Source: Vibrio crassostreae (GTDB taxonomy: Bacteria; Pseudomonadota; Gammaproteobacteria; Enterobacterales; Vibrionaceae). From it: 64,000 nucleotides of DNA. The stretch lies in contig NZ_AP025477.1 in NCBI RefSeq assembly GCF_024347415.1, positions 620,001-684,000 of the forward strand. Direction: 5' to 3'. Below are positions 55,214 through 62,679 of this stretch, one piece after another. The notes under the pieces were generated by a model that saw only the letters and a list, made by a program, of their open reading frames with translations, was not told the origin of the DNA and searched no databases. Numbering within the stretch: the first letter of the stretch is position 1; every line of letters starts with the position of its first letter. The translations under genes were made by a program, and so were the position numbers.

Positions 55214-55246
55214 TTAAGAAGGGGCAAATGCTCCTTCTTTTGTTTT
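55214..55246 (+). terminator. rho-independent terminator
   Basis: AAGAAGGGGCA AA TGCTCCTTCTTTTGTTTT after the SPOR lipoprotein gene. Confidence 0.85.
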
Positions 55247-55381
55247 AAGACTCGCTGTTTTGTTTAATAGTTAATCGCTCGATCTTTCGAACGCAATTTT
55301 AACAATCAAAACACTGTACCTATCTCGACTTTTGTTTATCATTGAAGTCAGTATTCCTAGTTTCAAGGACCGAATTTACCC

Positions 55382-56377
55382 ATGAACACCACAAACATAC
55401 TTCTACTTTGCGGCGGTGGATCTTCAGAGCATGAAGTGTCTTTAGTTTCAGCCAATTACCTTTTCGAACAACTCAATAGCGTTGCAGATTTCAACGTTGT
55501 GAGAGTTGAAATTAAAAACGAAGGCTGGTGTCTTGATTCAGGTGAATTGGTTTATCTTGATATTAACGATCAAACCCTGCGCGGTGACAATTTAACATCT
55601 AAAGTCGATTTCATTGTTCCTTGCATCCACGGTTTCCCAGGTGAAACAGGTGATATTCAATCACTGTTTGAAATGGCTAAAATCCCGTACCTAGGTTGTG
55701 GTTCAGAAGCGAGTAACAACAGCTTTAACAAAATCACTTCAAAGCTATGGTACGACGCACTTGGCATTCCAAACACGCCGTACCTGTTCTTATCAGACAA
55801 CAATGATCAAGCTCATTCACAAGCAACTCAAGCATATGAAAAGTGGGGTAAAGTGTTCGTGAAAGCGGCTCGTCAAGGTTCTTCTGTAGGTTGTTACCAA
55901 GTTAACCAAGTAGAAGATTTGAGCGAGGCTATCAACAAGGCGTTCACTTTCTCGGACCAAGTATTGGTTGAGAAATCAGTGGTGCCTAGAGAGCTAGAAG
56001 TTGCTGCTTATGAAATCGATGGCGAGCTACATATCAGCAAACCGGGCGAGGTGATTGCACCGAACGGCGCATTTTACTCTTACGAAGAGAAGTACAGTGC
56101 AGACAGTCACTCGATCACTGAAGTTGAAGCAAGCAACCTCACTGATGAGCAGCGTGAACTGATTGCAGAAAGCGCTCGAAAAGTGTTTACACAGATGAAG
56201 CTCCGCCATTTATCTCGTATCGACTTCTTCTTAACGCAAGACAACGAAATCTATCTGAACGAAGTCAACACCTTCCCAGGTATGACGCCAATCTCCATGT
56301 TCCCTAAAATGGTTGAGCATGACGGCCACAAATTCAGCCAGTTCTTAGAGAACTGCGTGAGAACAAGCCTTTCTTAG
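55382..56377 (+). CDS. ddlA: D-alanine--D-alanine ligase
   Basis: 331 residues with the ATP-grasp layout of Ddl: GGGSSEHEVSLVSA (10-23), VPCIHGFPGETGDIQSLFE, the VKAARQGSSVGCYQV nucleotide loop and NEVNTFPGMTPISMFP with Mg-ligands at the end. It makes the D-Ala-D-Ala precursor dipeptide. The DdlA or DdlB assignment rests on its isolation from the dcw division cluster. Monocistronic. Confidence 0.93.
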   Translation: MNTTNILLLCGGGSSEHEVSLVSANYLFEQLNSVADFNVVRVEIKNEGWCLDSGELVYLDINDQTLRGDNLTSKVDFIVPCIHGFPGETGDIQSLFEMAKIPYLGCGSEASNNSFNKITSKLWYDALGIPNTPYLFLSDNNDQAHSQATQAYEKWGKVFVKAARQGSSVGCYQVNQVEDLSEAINKAFTFSDQVLVEKSVVPRELEVAAYEIDGELHISKPGEVIAPNGAFYSYEEKYSADSHSITEVEASNLTDEQRELIAESARKVFTQMKLRHLSRIDFFLTQDNEIYLNEVNTFPGMTPISMFPKMVEHDGHKFSQFLENCVRTSLS

Positions 56378-56412
56378 GTTTCTAACTCGTTTTCGTTCAC
56401 TTAGAGCTGAAC

Positions 56413-56450
56413 CCAAAAGTGCCTTAAGCTTTCGCCAAGGCACTTTTTGT
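56413..56450 (+). terminator. rho-independent terminator of ddl
   Basis: AAAAGTGCCTT AAGCTTTCGCC AAGGCACTTTTT. Confidence 0.9.
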
Positions 56451-56534
56451 TTTTAAAGCTAGCCGTTTTTTACGAATCTATCATTTAGCCACAACTTATA
56501 TCCAAGTAACAATATCCAAGTAATTACGAACCGT

Positions 56535-57503
56535 TTATTGCCAAGGTATTAGCGCCTTAAACTTCATCTTCTCACTCTCAGCCGCTCCCGTGAAACCCAC
56601 ATATTGGGCTGGCATGGCAGGGCTAAGCCAGCGACCAAAGTCCTGAATCTCTCTAATCTTAAGACCTTGTTTCGACAACTCTTGTGCGGCACCAACACGA
56701 ATCGAATTTCCAGAGAAATGGTGGTTTTCTGGAAGTTGAAGTAAGTCGCTTGCTCTTCTCAATATTCGGTAAATGGACGAATCATCTAAAGGCTGTAAAC
56801 CAATATTCTCATGCTTGTCTATCGCACGAAACACAGGCAAATCGTCTTTTGGTCCAGTAAACGAAAGCCAACGTTGAAGTGCAACACTGGCTATTTGTGA
56901 TAACTGATAAGCTGAATCTTTGACTGTTACTTGGTAATGATCTTCAACGTACTCAACATCGGTCATCGACAACGCCTTAAGTTCTGAGCGCTTTAAAGCA
57001 CACTCGAACATAACGTTATAAATAGCGATGTCTCTGATCTCTTTCAAGTTTGCTTTATCATGGGAGAGTAACGTATTTAAATCAGTGAGATGCACAGATG
57101 TCATAGCATTGGTTTGTTTGGCGTCACCGGCCATTTGAGATTGTAAGTGGAGCAGGGTAAAGCGAACTTGCCTATGCTTGATCGGGTTAGCAAAGCTCAA
57201 CACAGTATGTAACATACTAAGCGTTGCAGTGTAACGTTTCAAGGATGCGTATTTTCTATCGTTGGACTCCGTCTCAAGAAATCGACGCACAGCGGTTATA
57301 GAAGCGGGAAGTGTGTTAATACGATGTTTGGTACAGAACGCATGATAGCGATTCCAATCACTGTAGATACCCAACAGTGAATTGTGAGAGTATTGAAATC
57401 CTGTCAATTCATCTATAATTTCAATTGTCGCGTGCCTGTTTAATTTTTCAACAAATGAATTAATTATCACAGAGTCGGTTAAAATAGGGACTTTTTTTCT
57501 CAA
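56535..57503 (-). CDS. Cre-like tyrosine recombinase with an atypical catalytic box
   Basis: 322 residues from a TTG at 57503 (GAGG 9 bases upstream; another TTG at 57518 is in frame). N-terminal core-binding domain about 15-125, catalytic domain about 135-305. Catalytic positions by comparison with Cre: Arg172 (ALKRSEL), Lys195 (VTVKDS), Asn266-x-x-Arg269 where His is expected (SGNSIRVGAAQ), Trp292 (FGRWLS), Tyr301 (PAQYVG). Not an integron integrase (no IntI-specific insert). It lies 1 kb from the dif-like site. Conserved role unknown. Confidence 0.82.
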   Translation of the reverse strand: MRKKVPILTDSVIINSFVEKLNRHATIEIIDELTGFQYSHNSLLGIYSDWNRYHAFCTKHRINTLPASITAVRRFLETESNDRKYASLKRYTATLSMLHTVLSFANPIKHRQVRFTLLHLQSQMAGDAKQTNAMTSVHLTDLNTLLSHDKANLKEIRDIAIYNVMFECALKRSELKALSMTDVEYVEDHYQVTVKDSAYQLSQIASVALQRWLSFTGPKDDLPVFRAIDKHENIGLQPLDDSSIYRILRRASDLLQLPENHHFSGNSIRVGAAQELSKQGLKIREIQDFGRWLSPAMPAQYVGFTGAAESEKMKFKALIPWQ

Positions 57504-57603
57504 ATTACCGTACCTCAACAGGTTTTTTTACCATATTATGCTTGATATCATTATAAGTATACTTATGATTAATGTAGTGAAAACAAAAAGATGATTAATA
57601 GAT

Positions 57604-57972
57604 ATGGCTAATTCAATTTACCGAAGCGTCCATCTTCAATCGATAGATGCTAATAACACAGTTTGGCGTGCTAAATTAAAAAACAACGTTATTCAGGGCA
57701 ACCTAGCTGCCGTAAAAAAGAGTATTGATTGGTGGATTGAAACCGCGTCTATTATTGATCCAAAAGAATTCACGTCATTAAATAAGTCGAGAGGAACTGG
57801 TGGCTCGACTGAAAACTTCAACGGCTACCAAATCAAGAATGACACCGGTGAGCCTAATGCGTGGTATTGCATGTTTAACGGTCGCTTAATCAAAGGCGGC
57901 AAGATTGCAATCCAGCGTCATATAGAAGCTTACTTACTCGCAAAACAAAAAGCAGAGCAACAAAAGAAGTAA
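57604..57972 (+). CDS. conserved small Vibrio protein, possibly DUF3319
   Basis: 122 residues, soluble, with IYRSVHLQS near the start, SIDWWIETA and a C-terminal GKIAIQRHIEAYLLAKQKAEQQKK. Its stop is 3 bases before the yciH start, so the two form an operon. I recall DUF3319 proteins at this position in vibrios but cannot verify it. Function unknown; the operon link with a SUI1 protein could imply a translation-related task (inference). Confidence 0.75.
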   Translation: MANSIYRSVHLQSIDANNTVWRAKLKNNVIQGNLAAVKKSIDWWIETASIIDPKEFTSLNKSRGTGGSTENFNGYQIKNDTGEPNAWYCMFNGRLIKGGKIAIQRHIEAYLLAKQKAEQQKK

Positions 57973-57975
57973 TTT

Positions 57976-58287
57976 ATGAGCCTAGTATATTCAACAGAAA
58001 CAGGTCGTATTAAACCTGAAGAAGAGAAAGTCCAACGTCCTAAAGGCGATGGTATCGTTCGAATCCAAAAAGAAACCAAAGGCCGTAAAGGCAAAGGCGT
58101 TTCTGTCGTAACTGGCTTAGACCTAGATGACGCACCATTAAAACTAATGGCAGCAGAACTCAAAAAAGTGTGCGGCTGCGGCGGCTCAGTAAAAGATGGT
58201 AACATCGAAATTCAAGGAGATGCTCGTGACAAGATCAAAGCGCACCTTGAAAAGAAAGGCTACAAAGTTAAATTTGCTGGCGGTTAA
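57976..58287 (+). CDS. yciH: SUI1/eIF1-like translation factor YciH
   Basis: 103 residues: a basic N-terminal arm then the SUI1 domain, with KGVSVVTGLDLDD, VCGCGGSVKDGNIEIQGD and KIKAHLEKKGYKVKFAGG. YciH affects initiation fidelity in bacteria. Short operon with the preceding gene; a stem-loop at about 58406-58440 lies downstream. Confidence 0.92.
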   Translation: MSLVYSTETGRIKPEEEKVQRPKGDGIVRIQKETKGRKGKGVSVVTGLDLDDAPLKLMAAELKKVCGCGGSVKDGNIEIQGDARDKIKAHLEKKGYKVKFAGG

Positions 58288-58403
58288 TCTCTAACTAATA
58301 CCAGGGTTAAAATCGAAGATTATTATCACTGGTTATTAGGTATTTTATGGTAAATAGCCAATATGGTTAAATACACAGTATAAATTAGAGACTATCGACT
58401 CAA

Positions 58404-58442
58404 TATAAAGGCAGGGCATCACATAAAGATATCTGCCTTATA
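58404..58442 (+). terminator. probable terminator after yciH
   Basis: TAAAGGCAG ... CTGCCTTATA stem with an 18-base loop, 120 bases after the yciH stop and 14 bases before the dif-like site. Confidence 0.5.
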
Positions 58443-58455
58443 ATCCCCAAAAACA

Positions 58456-58483
58456 ATTTAACATAACGTACATAATACGCACC
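58456..58483 (-). other. dif site (XerCD recombination site), probably dif of chromosome II
   Basis: On the reverse strand the 28 bases divide into GGTGCGTATTA, TGTACG, TTATGTTAAAT: an 11-bp XerC arm, 6-bp centre and 11-bp XerD arm. The XerD arm is identical to that of E. coli and V. cholerae dif sites and the XerC arm differs by one or two bases. XerCD resolves chromosome dimers here, under FtsK, and many vibriophages and islands integrate at this site. Base match is seen directly; function follows from the family. Confidence 0.85.
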
Positions 58484-58750
58484 GAAGTGCGTGAAATCTG
58501 ATAAGTTTCAGTACGTTAGTTCTTTCAGATTTTGCGTACACGCGTGTTATAGACGCTTGAAATTCAAAATGTTTCCACATAAATACGATCATTAATTAGT
58601 TTTCGTCCTTCCATTTTCCGTTATACCTAGTTTTCGTCACTGTTCTTTTTTCCGGTTTGACGACCCGTTTCATCGAATTCACCGATGGACATCGTGTTTT
58701 GTCATCGAAAAAATAATTCGACGGATGTTTGATAACTTGAAGGAGATCAC
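58484..58750. other. leader region of the dif-adjacent element
   Basis: 267 bases with no gene. It contains two direct copies of TAGTTTTCGTC (58597 and 58628) and several CATCGA/TCGATG-type inverted segments (58670-58715), candidate operators, just upstream of the DUF3653-like gene, whose ribosome site is GAAGGAGATCAC. Confidence 0.5.
58597..58638 (+). promoter_or_regulatory. direct repeat TAGTTTTCGTC x2, operator candidate
   Basis: Two identical 11-mers begin 31 bases apart, i.e. three helical turns, upstream of the phage-like regulator gene. Related sequences (TTTCATCGAA, TTTTGTCATCGAAAA) follow at 58670-58712. Confidence 0.5.
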
Positions 58751-59173
58751 ATGCTCACTCCCCGTTTTGCCGATCTATTGAATCGCTACTTCGACGATAT
58801 TCATGAAGCCGCCGCGTATTTTTACGTGCAACCGATCACGATCAAGCGTTGGCTGTCTGGCGCGGTACCGGTCAATCCACTGGCCGAAAAATTGATGAAC
58901 ATTCACGCCCGTGGCTACTTACCGTTGGATCATCGTTGGAACGGATTTCGTATCAACGTCGACCGCGCCATTCTGATTACCCCCGAAGATCGCGAATTCA
59001 ATCCCAAGGAATTGCTCAGTTTTGCGTACTGGCGTGACGAGCACCGGCAACTGGTTGAGCGCCACGGCAAAATTGAGTCCCCGAAATACTATCCAGCCAA
59101 GGAGCATCCCTTGCCATTTCGTGGTGGTCGACGTATGCCGCCCAAGCCCTGGATCCCGGCCAAATTCAAATAA
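58751..59173 (+). CDS. DUF3653-like phage protein (putative DNA-binding regulator)
   Basis: 140 residues. The N-terminus (RFADLLNRYFDDIHEAAAYFYVQPITIKRWLSGAVPV) is a helix-turn-helix-like block of the kind that begins DUF3653 proteins of Vibrio phages and islands; the C-terminus is basic and Pro-rich (GGRRMPPKPWIPAKFK). A very good ribosome site (AAGGAGATCAC) precedes the ATG. Codon use is GC-richer than the chromosome genes to the left, fitting acquired DNA. It probably regulates the element, which is inference. Confidence 0.75.
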   Translation: MLTPRFADLLNRYFDDIHEAAAYFYVQPITIKRWLSGAVPVNPLAEKLMNIHARGYLPLDHRWNGFRINVDRAILITPEDREFNPKELLSFAYWRDEHRQLVERHGKIESPKYYPAKEHPLPFRGGRRMPPKPWIPAKFK

Positions 59174-59235
59174 CGGCGCCATTCAGAGCCAAAACCCTCG
59201 AGATAAGCTTCTTGACCTTAGGAACGTATAACGTC

Positions 59236-59967
59236 ATGACAACGATAATAGCCAACCCGAACATCTTCATCGCGGGCGATGCCATGTGGACCAGCCAAGT
59301 CAGCGGTTTGGCAGTCGACTGTGAGACGCGCAAACACGTTGTGTGTCTCGAGCAAGTGATCTTTTTTTCGGGTGATGAGCACCCTATTATCCTCGCGCAA
59401 GCCGTGCTTCTGGCCCTCATTTCTGACGAGGAATACATTCAGTTAGCCCAAGCGCTCGACGAACGCGATGAGATTGGCTTGATTGCCTTAGCTGAAAACA
59501 CTGGTGCGTTGATAGACATACCCATCGGCAATAATGCGACCACCGGAGAGCTAATGTTTACGGGCTCTGGAGGCTTCCACGCGGCGACGTTCTTTCAAGA
59601 TCTCAATAATCTGCCTTGCCTATTGCAACGCATAGACACGGCCATGACGATGGCGTTCCACGTTGACGAGCAATCCGGTAACGGGATCCACAAGAAGGTG
59701 TGGCCTCAGCGCTACGACAACTTGTGTTATACTGACACCAGTTACCGAGAATACATCGGGGCTAAAATTCAAGAATATCACGAGTTCATCGCCGAATGGG
59801 CATCAATGGAGGGCGACAATATGGCAGCGCAACTTCCCCGCTCTACAAACCGCACAGCGCCGGCACCAAACGCGCCCAAAGCGACCCCAGAGCGCATGAA
59901 AGAAATACTCGAAGCGTTAAGAACAAATCAGAAGAAACAGACGAAAAAACAAGAAGAAAGCGCCTAA
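59236..59967 (+). CDS. HslV/proteasome-type Ntn-hydrolase-like protein encoded on the phage-like element
   Basis: 243 residues from the ATG at 59236. Mature numbering after Met: Thr1-Thr2-Ile; Asp14 in FIAGD (HslV Asp17); Lys32 in TRKHV (HslV Lys33); and TGSGGFHAA (about 111-119) matching the GSGG loop of HslV. Secondary-structure order also fits (beta strands, then LAQAVLLAL helix). An HslV-like C-terminus ends about residue 190; a Lys/Pro-rich tail (about 200-243) is additional. No HslU partner nearby. Function in a phage could be virion or host protein processing (inference). Confidence 0.65.
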   Translation: MTTIIANPNIFIAGDAMWTSQVSGLAVDCETRKHVVCLEQVIFFSGDEHPIILAQAVLLALISDEEYIQLAQALDERDEIGLIALAENTGALIDIPIGNNATTGELMFTGSGGFHAATFFQDLNNLPCLLQRIDTAMTMAFHVDEQSGNGIHKKVWPQRYDNLCYTDTSYREYIGAKIQEYHEFIAEWASMEGDNMAAQLPRSTNRTAPAPNAPKATPERMKEILEALRTNQKKQTKKQEESA

Positions 59968-60096
59968 ACAAGCGTTTTTTACTAATACGTTTAGTGATTG
60001 CTAACAATACATAATATGTAAACAATGCTATAACCTTAATTATTGCACCGTATAAACTCAGAGTGCCTGCAGTCTGAAGCAACTTAGTAGGTTTAA

Positions 60097-60741
60097 TCAG
60101 TAAACGATGTCCGTAAGAAATACTTTGTTATCATTAGAGAATTTTCCACACTCAAGGGAAATTAGACTGTCCAACTGTTCTATCGTTTGAGTATGAGCCC
60201 AAGAACTAAAACAATAAGCATCATTTATACTTATGAATAATGGGCCAATACAGCCTCCAGAGCCACAAGACCATTCATCCACAATAAGTAAATCACTTTG
60301 TTGTGAGCTACTTACTACTACCTCAATTGCTTTTATTGATAACGGGTTAGCCATTGAGCCACCTTCACTCACAGTTTGTTCAAAATACTTCCTATATTCA
60401 GTGATAATGTCTTCTTTACTAAAGTAAAGCCTATCGCTGTTTATCAAATATTCGAATCGAGTTTCGGCGTCTACAACTGAAAAGTACAATTGTTCTGCAT
60501 AGCTTTTTTGATTAGCAGTTTTCCTATTGGCGTTTTGTAAATCTGCTACTTTATCAGAAAGCACTGCAAGACGAGACTCAGCATCACCTAGGAAGCCTTT
60601 TGTTCTTTCTAGTTCATCATGCTGCTCAAATCTTGGGTGAACTGTATGAAAGTAAGCAAAAATGACAAATATCAAACTTATCAATGGTACGGAAGCGAAA
60701 AAGTAATCACATATCCCCTTTGATGAATCAACCCATTTCAA
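60097..60741 (-). CDS. integron-cassette gene: membrane-anchored coiled-coil protein of unknown function
   Basis: 214 residues, TTG start with GGAG 8 bases upstream. One N-terminal membrane helix (about 13-33, VPLISLIFVIFAYF), a coiled-coil segment (about 40-75), and a soluble C-terminal domain with a CGSGGC element. No family recognised. AT-rich compared with the phage-like genes. It is the last gene of the cassette array; its 5' side is bounded by attC1, but no attC follows its stop, so the distal attC may be lost. Confidence 0.7.
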   Translation of the reverse strand: MKWVDSSKGICDYFFASVPLISLIFVIFAYFHTVHPRFEQHDELERTKGFLGDAESRLAVLSDKVADLQNANRKTANQKSYAEQLYFSVVDAETRFEYLINSDRLYFSKEDIITEYRKYFEQTVSEGGSMANPLSIKAIEVVVSSSQQSDLLIVDEWSCGSGGCIGPLFISINDAYCFSSWAHTQTIEQLDSLISLECGKFSNDNKVFLTDIVY

Positions 60742-60760
60742 ATTTTATTCTCCATCTTAA

Positions 60761-60885
60761 AGCAAACGTCTTGTTAAGGTGTGAGGCACGCTATACCAAA
60801 GCCTCCATATACCACCCTGACCACTAAAAAAACGCATAGTAAAAATGCCACGTATTGCGAATCATTTTTAAACAGTTTGTTGAAC
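60761..60885 (-). other. attC recombination site 1 (integron cassette site)
   Basis: 125 bp. Reverse strand begins R'' = GTTCAAC, just after the upstream cassette's stop, and ends near CTTAACAAGACGTTTGC. Its AACAAACTGTTTAAAAATG...CGTGGCATTTTT portion follows the VCR layout. R' is imperfect (GTTTGCT rather than GTTRRRY), the weakest of the three. Confidence 0.75.
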
Positions 60886-60889
60886 GAAT

Positions 60890-61483
60890 TTACCGCCATG
60901 GTGCAATTGTTTTACTTTCTTCTACAACTCTCACATTGATTGGTTTTGAAGACTGATCACTAAGCACTTTGAAATAACCAATAGAAGACGCAGCTAAAAA
61001 TACAGCACAAATAACAGAGCACAGTAGACTCCTTGACAACCAAACTGTTCGTTTTAAATTAACAGAAGAGTTATGATCTATACACTCTGAGAATGTCCGG
61101 TTTAAATAGTCTTCATAATTTTCAGCTTTGCCAACATTTAAACTATGAGCTTTGTTATAAGAAGCTTGTTCTTCTTCATAATGCTCTATTTCCTTCTTAT
61201 AGGCGAGTAACTCTGTATATTTAGGTGCAATTCTATACTCGAATTTTGAGAGAATTGAATAGCATATGAAGGTACAGGACAAAATAAAAAATATTACCGA
61301 CATAAGAAGACTGATACTAAAAAGTAAATCTGGCTCAGACTCACTAGTATAAACCTTAACAATAGTTACAAGTACGCCACCAAGTATTGCAAGCAAACTA
61401 ACTGGAAATGTTAGCTTTTCATTAAAGTTGTATATTCGATTAAGCTCACTGAAATAAACTTCCTTTAAGTCACTGAATTGCAT
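60890..61483 (-). CDS. integron-cassette gene: multi-helix membrane protein, unknown
   Basis: 197 residues. Two adjacent N-terminal helices (about 25-45 and 52-75), a charged central cytoplasmic segment rich in Glu/Tyr, and a third helix near 147-167. No known domain recognised; the helix-pair plus soluble loop recalls small membrane effectors of bacterial defence systems, which is only a resemblance. Ribosome site GGAGTTTAA, directly behind attC2, so expression may depend on upstream cassette promoters. Confidence 0.7.
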   Translation of the reverse strand: MQFSDLKEVYFSELNRIYNFNEKLTFPVSLLAILGGVLVTIVKVYTSESEPDLLFSISLLMSVIFFILSCTFICYSILSKFEYRIAPKYTELLAYKKEIEHYEEEQASYNKAHSLNVGKAENYEDYLNRTFSECIDHNSSVNLKRTVWLSRSLLCSVICAVFLAASSIGYFKVLSDQSSKPINVRVVEESKTIAPWR

Positions 61484-61496
61484 TTAAACTCCATTC

Positions 61497-61622
61497 GTAT
61501 AACGACCAATTAAGGTGTAAGCCACGCTACCACGACACTTAAATTGAACGCCGTAAACACTAAACTTAATTCAAACCAAAAATGCCAAGCGTGGAGAATT
61601 ACTCTTAAATTGTTTGTTAAAT
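61497..61622 (-). other. attC recombination site 2
   Basis: 126 bp. Reverse strand R'' = ATTTAAC (overlapping the stop of the upstream cassette gene) and R' = GTTATAC; arms AACAAACAATTTAAG and CTTAATTGGTCGTT are complementary. Core motif CACGCTTGGCATTTTT matches attC1 and the Vibrio VCR family. Confidence 0.85.
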
Positions 61623-62555
61623 GAATTCTTGACCATTAGTGCCTGTGTTATCGATATAATTTTTATAATAGTTTGAATAGTTTTCTAATTGGCTAAACTT
61701 AACCAACTTTTCAATCGTATCATCAGTGTGCTTGAGCTTCATATTAGCCTTTAAAAATACTAACATTAGCCCAGAGAAAATTACGGATATCAATGAAAGC
61801 ATTGCTCCTTTTAAAGAAAAGAGAATATCCCAAAACGCTCCTATCGATAAACTTATTTCCGCATTTACTTCCAATGGAAGAAAGCTCAGTGGGTATACAA
61901 CACCAGCGAAAAACAATAGCAGTACAGAAATTATTGAAAAGTTAATCAGATTAGACGAATCTTGCCCTGAACTAAGTTTATCGACATGAGACTTATTGAC
62001 TTTAACCTGATGGAGAGTTCTAACTAATAAGTTATCGATTTCTTCTCGCTCAGGCGTTGTATCTATACTGACAAATGACAGTGATTTCATATGCAGCGAC
62101 TTTGGCATTGCATATGCAATGCCAAATGTATTGTTTTCGAACTTGTCTCGCTCTGCCTGTTCTTTCGCTCTTATAGAGTGAAATTCCGCTATTTTTTCTT
62201 CTAATAATGGAACAATATCTCCCTTAGCATCAAAAGATGAAAAATTATACTTCTCTAAGTATTCAGCAGAGGTTAACAATTCGCCTTTCTCGTGAAACGC
62301 TTCATCTATATCGCAGAGCTCTATATCTCTAATTCGCTCATTGTACCACTTAAAATATCGCGACTTAGCCTCATCACATAAAGCTTCAGACTTTAATATT
62401 GAATTTGAAGCGTCTGCTTTGTCCTGCGAAAATTCTGCTTGGTTTGAAACTATTTTTGTAATCAAAAACGCAGCAAAAATTCCCACTATAGCGCCCGATG
62501 TTTGGCTGATAGTGCTAAAAAATACGTTCCAATCCAAAAGTGTACTCCTATTCAT
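61617..62555 (-). CDS. integron-cassette gene: three-helix membrane protein with long soluble segment, unknown
   Basis: 312 residues if the ATG at 62555 is used; this codon is immediately after attC3 (only 5 bases from the recombination point). An internal TTG at 62537 is preceded by AGGAG with suitable spacing and may be the true start. Helix about 13-35, a charged soluble region about 40-205, then two helices (about 208-228 and 248-272) and a C-terminal tail. No recognised family; defence-related role is speculation. Confidence 0.7.
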   Translation of the reverse strand: MNRSTLLDWNVFFSTISQTSGAIVGIFAAFLITKIVSNQAEFSQDKADASNSILKSEALCDEAKSRYFKWYNERIRDIELCDIDEAFHEKGELLTSAEYLEKYNFSSFDAKGDIVPLLEEKIAEFHSIRAKEQAERDKFENNTFGIAYAMPKSLHMKSLSFVSIDTTPEREEIDNLLVRTLHQVKVNKSHVDKLSSGQDSSNLINFSIISVLLLFFAGVVYPLSFLPLEVNAEISLSIGAFWDILFSLKGAMLSLISVIFSGLMLVFLKANMKLKHTDDTIEKLVKFSQLENYSNYYKNYIDNTGTNGQEFI

Positions 62556-62679
62556 TTAACGCCTTATTAACTTGTGACAAAACAATGCAACCAAACCTAA
62601 TGTGACCAGCGTAATCACAAAAGTTGACCATTACAAATTTGCCAAATGTTTTGGAATCCAGTTGAACAATTTGTTAAGT
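62554..62679 (-). other. attC recombination site 3
   Basis: 126 bp. R'' = ACTTAAC, overlapping the stop of the NYN gene, and R' = GTTAAAT (perfect RYYYAAC and GTTRRRY matches). The internal sequence differs from attC1/2 but keeps the AACAAATTG...CAAGTTAATAAGGCGTTA arms. Confidence 0.85.

Noticed and set aside
56535..57503. The tyrosine recombinase as the integron integrase of the attC array
   Set aside because: It lacks the IntI-specific region and looks Cre-like; it lies on the chromosome side of the dif site, 3 kb from the first attC, with core genes in between.
59985..60020. A second dif-like site between the phage-like and cassette genes
   Set aside because: The sequence TAACAATACATAATATG only shares AT-rich text with dif; the XerD arm is not recognisable.
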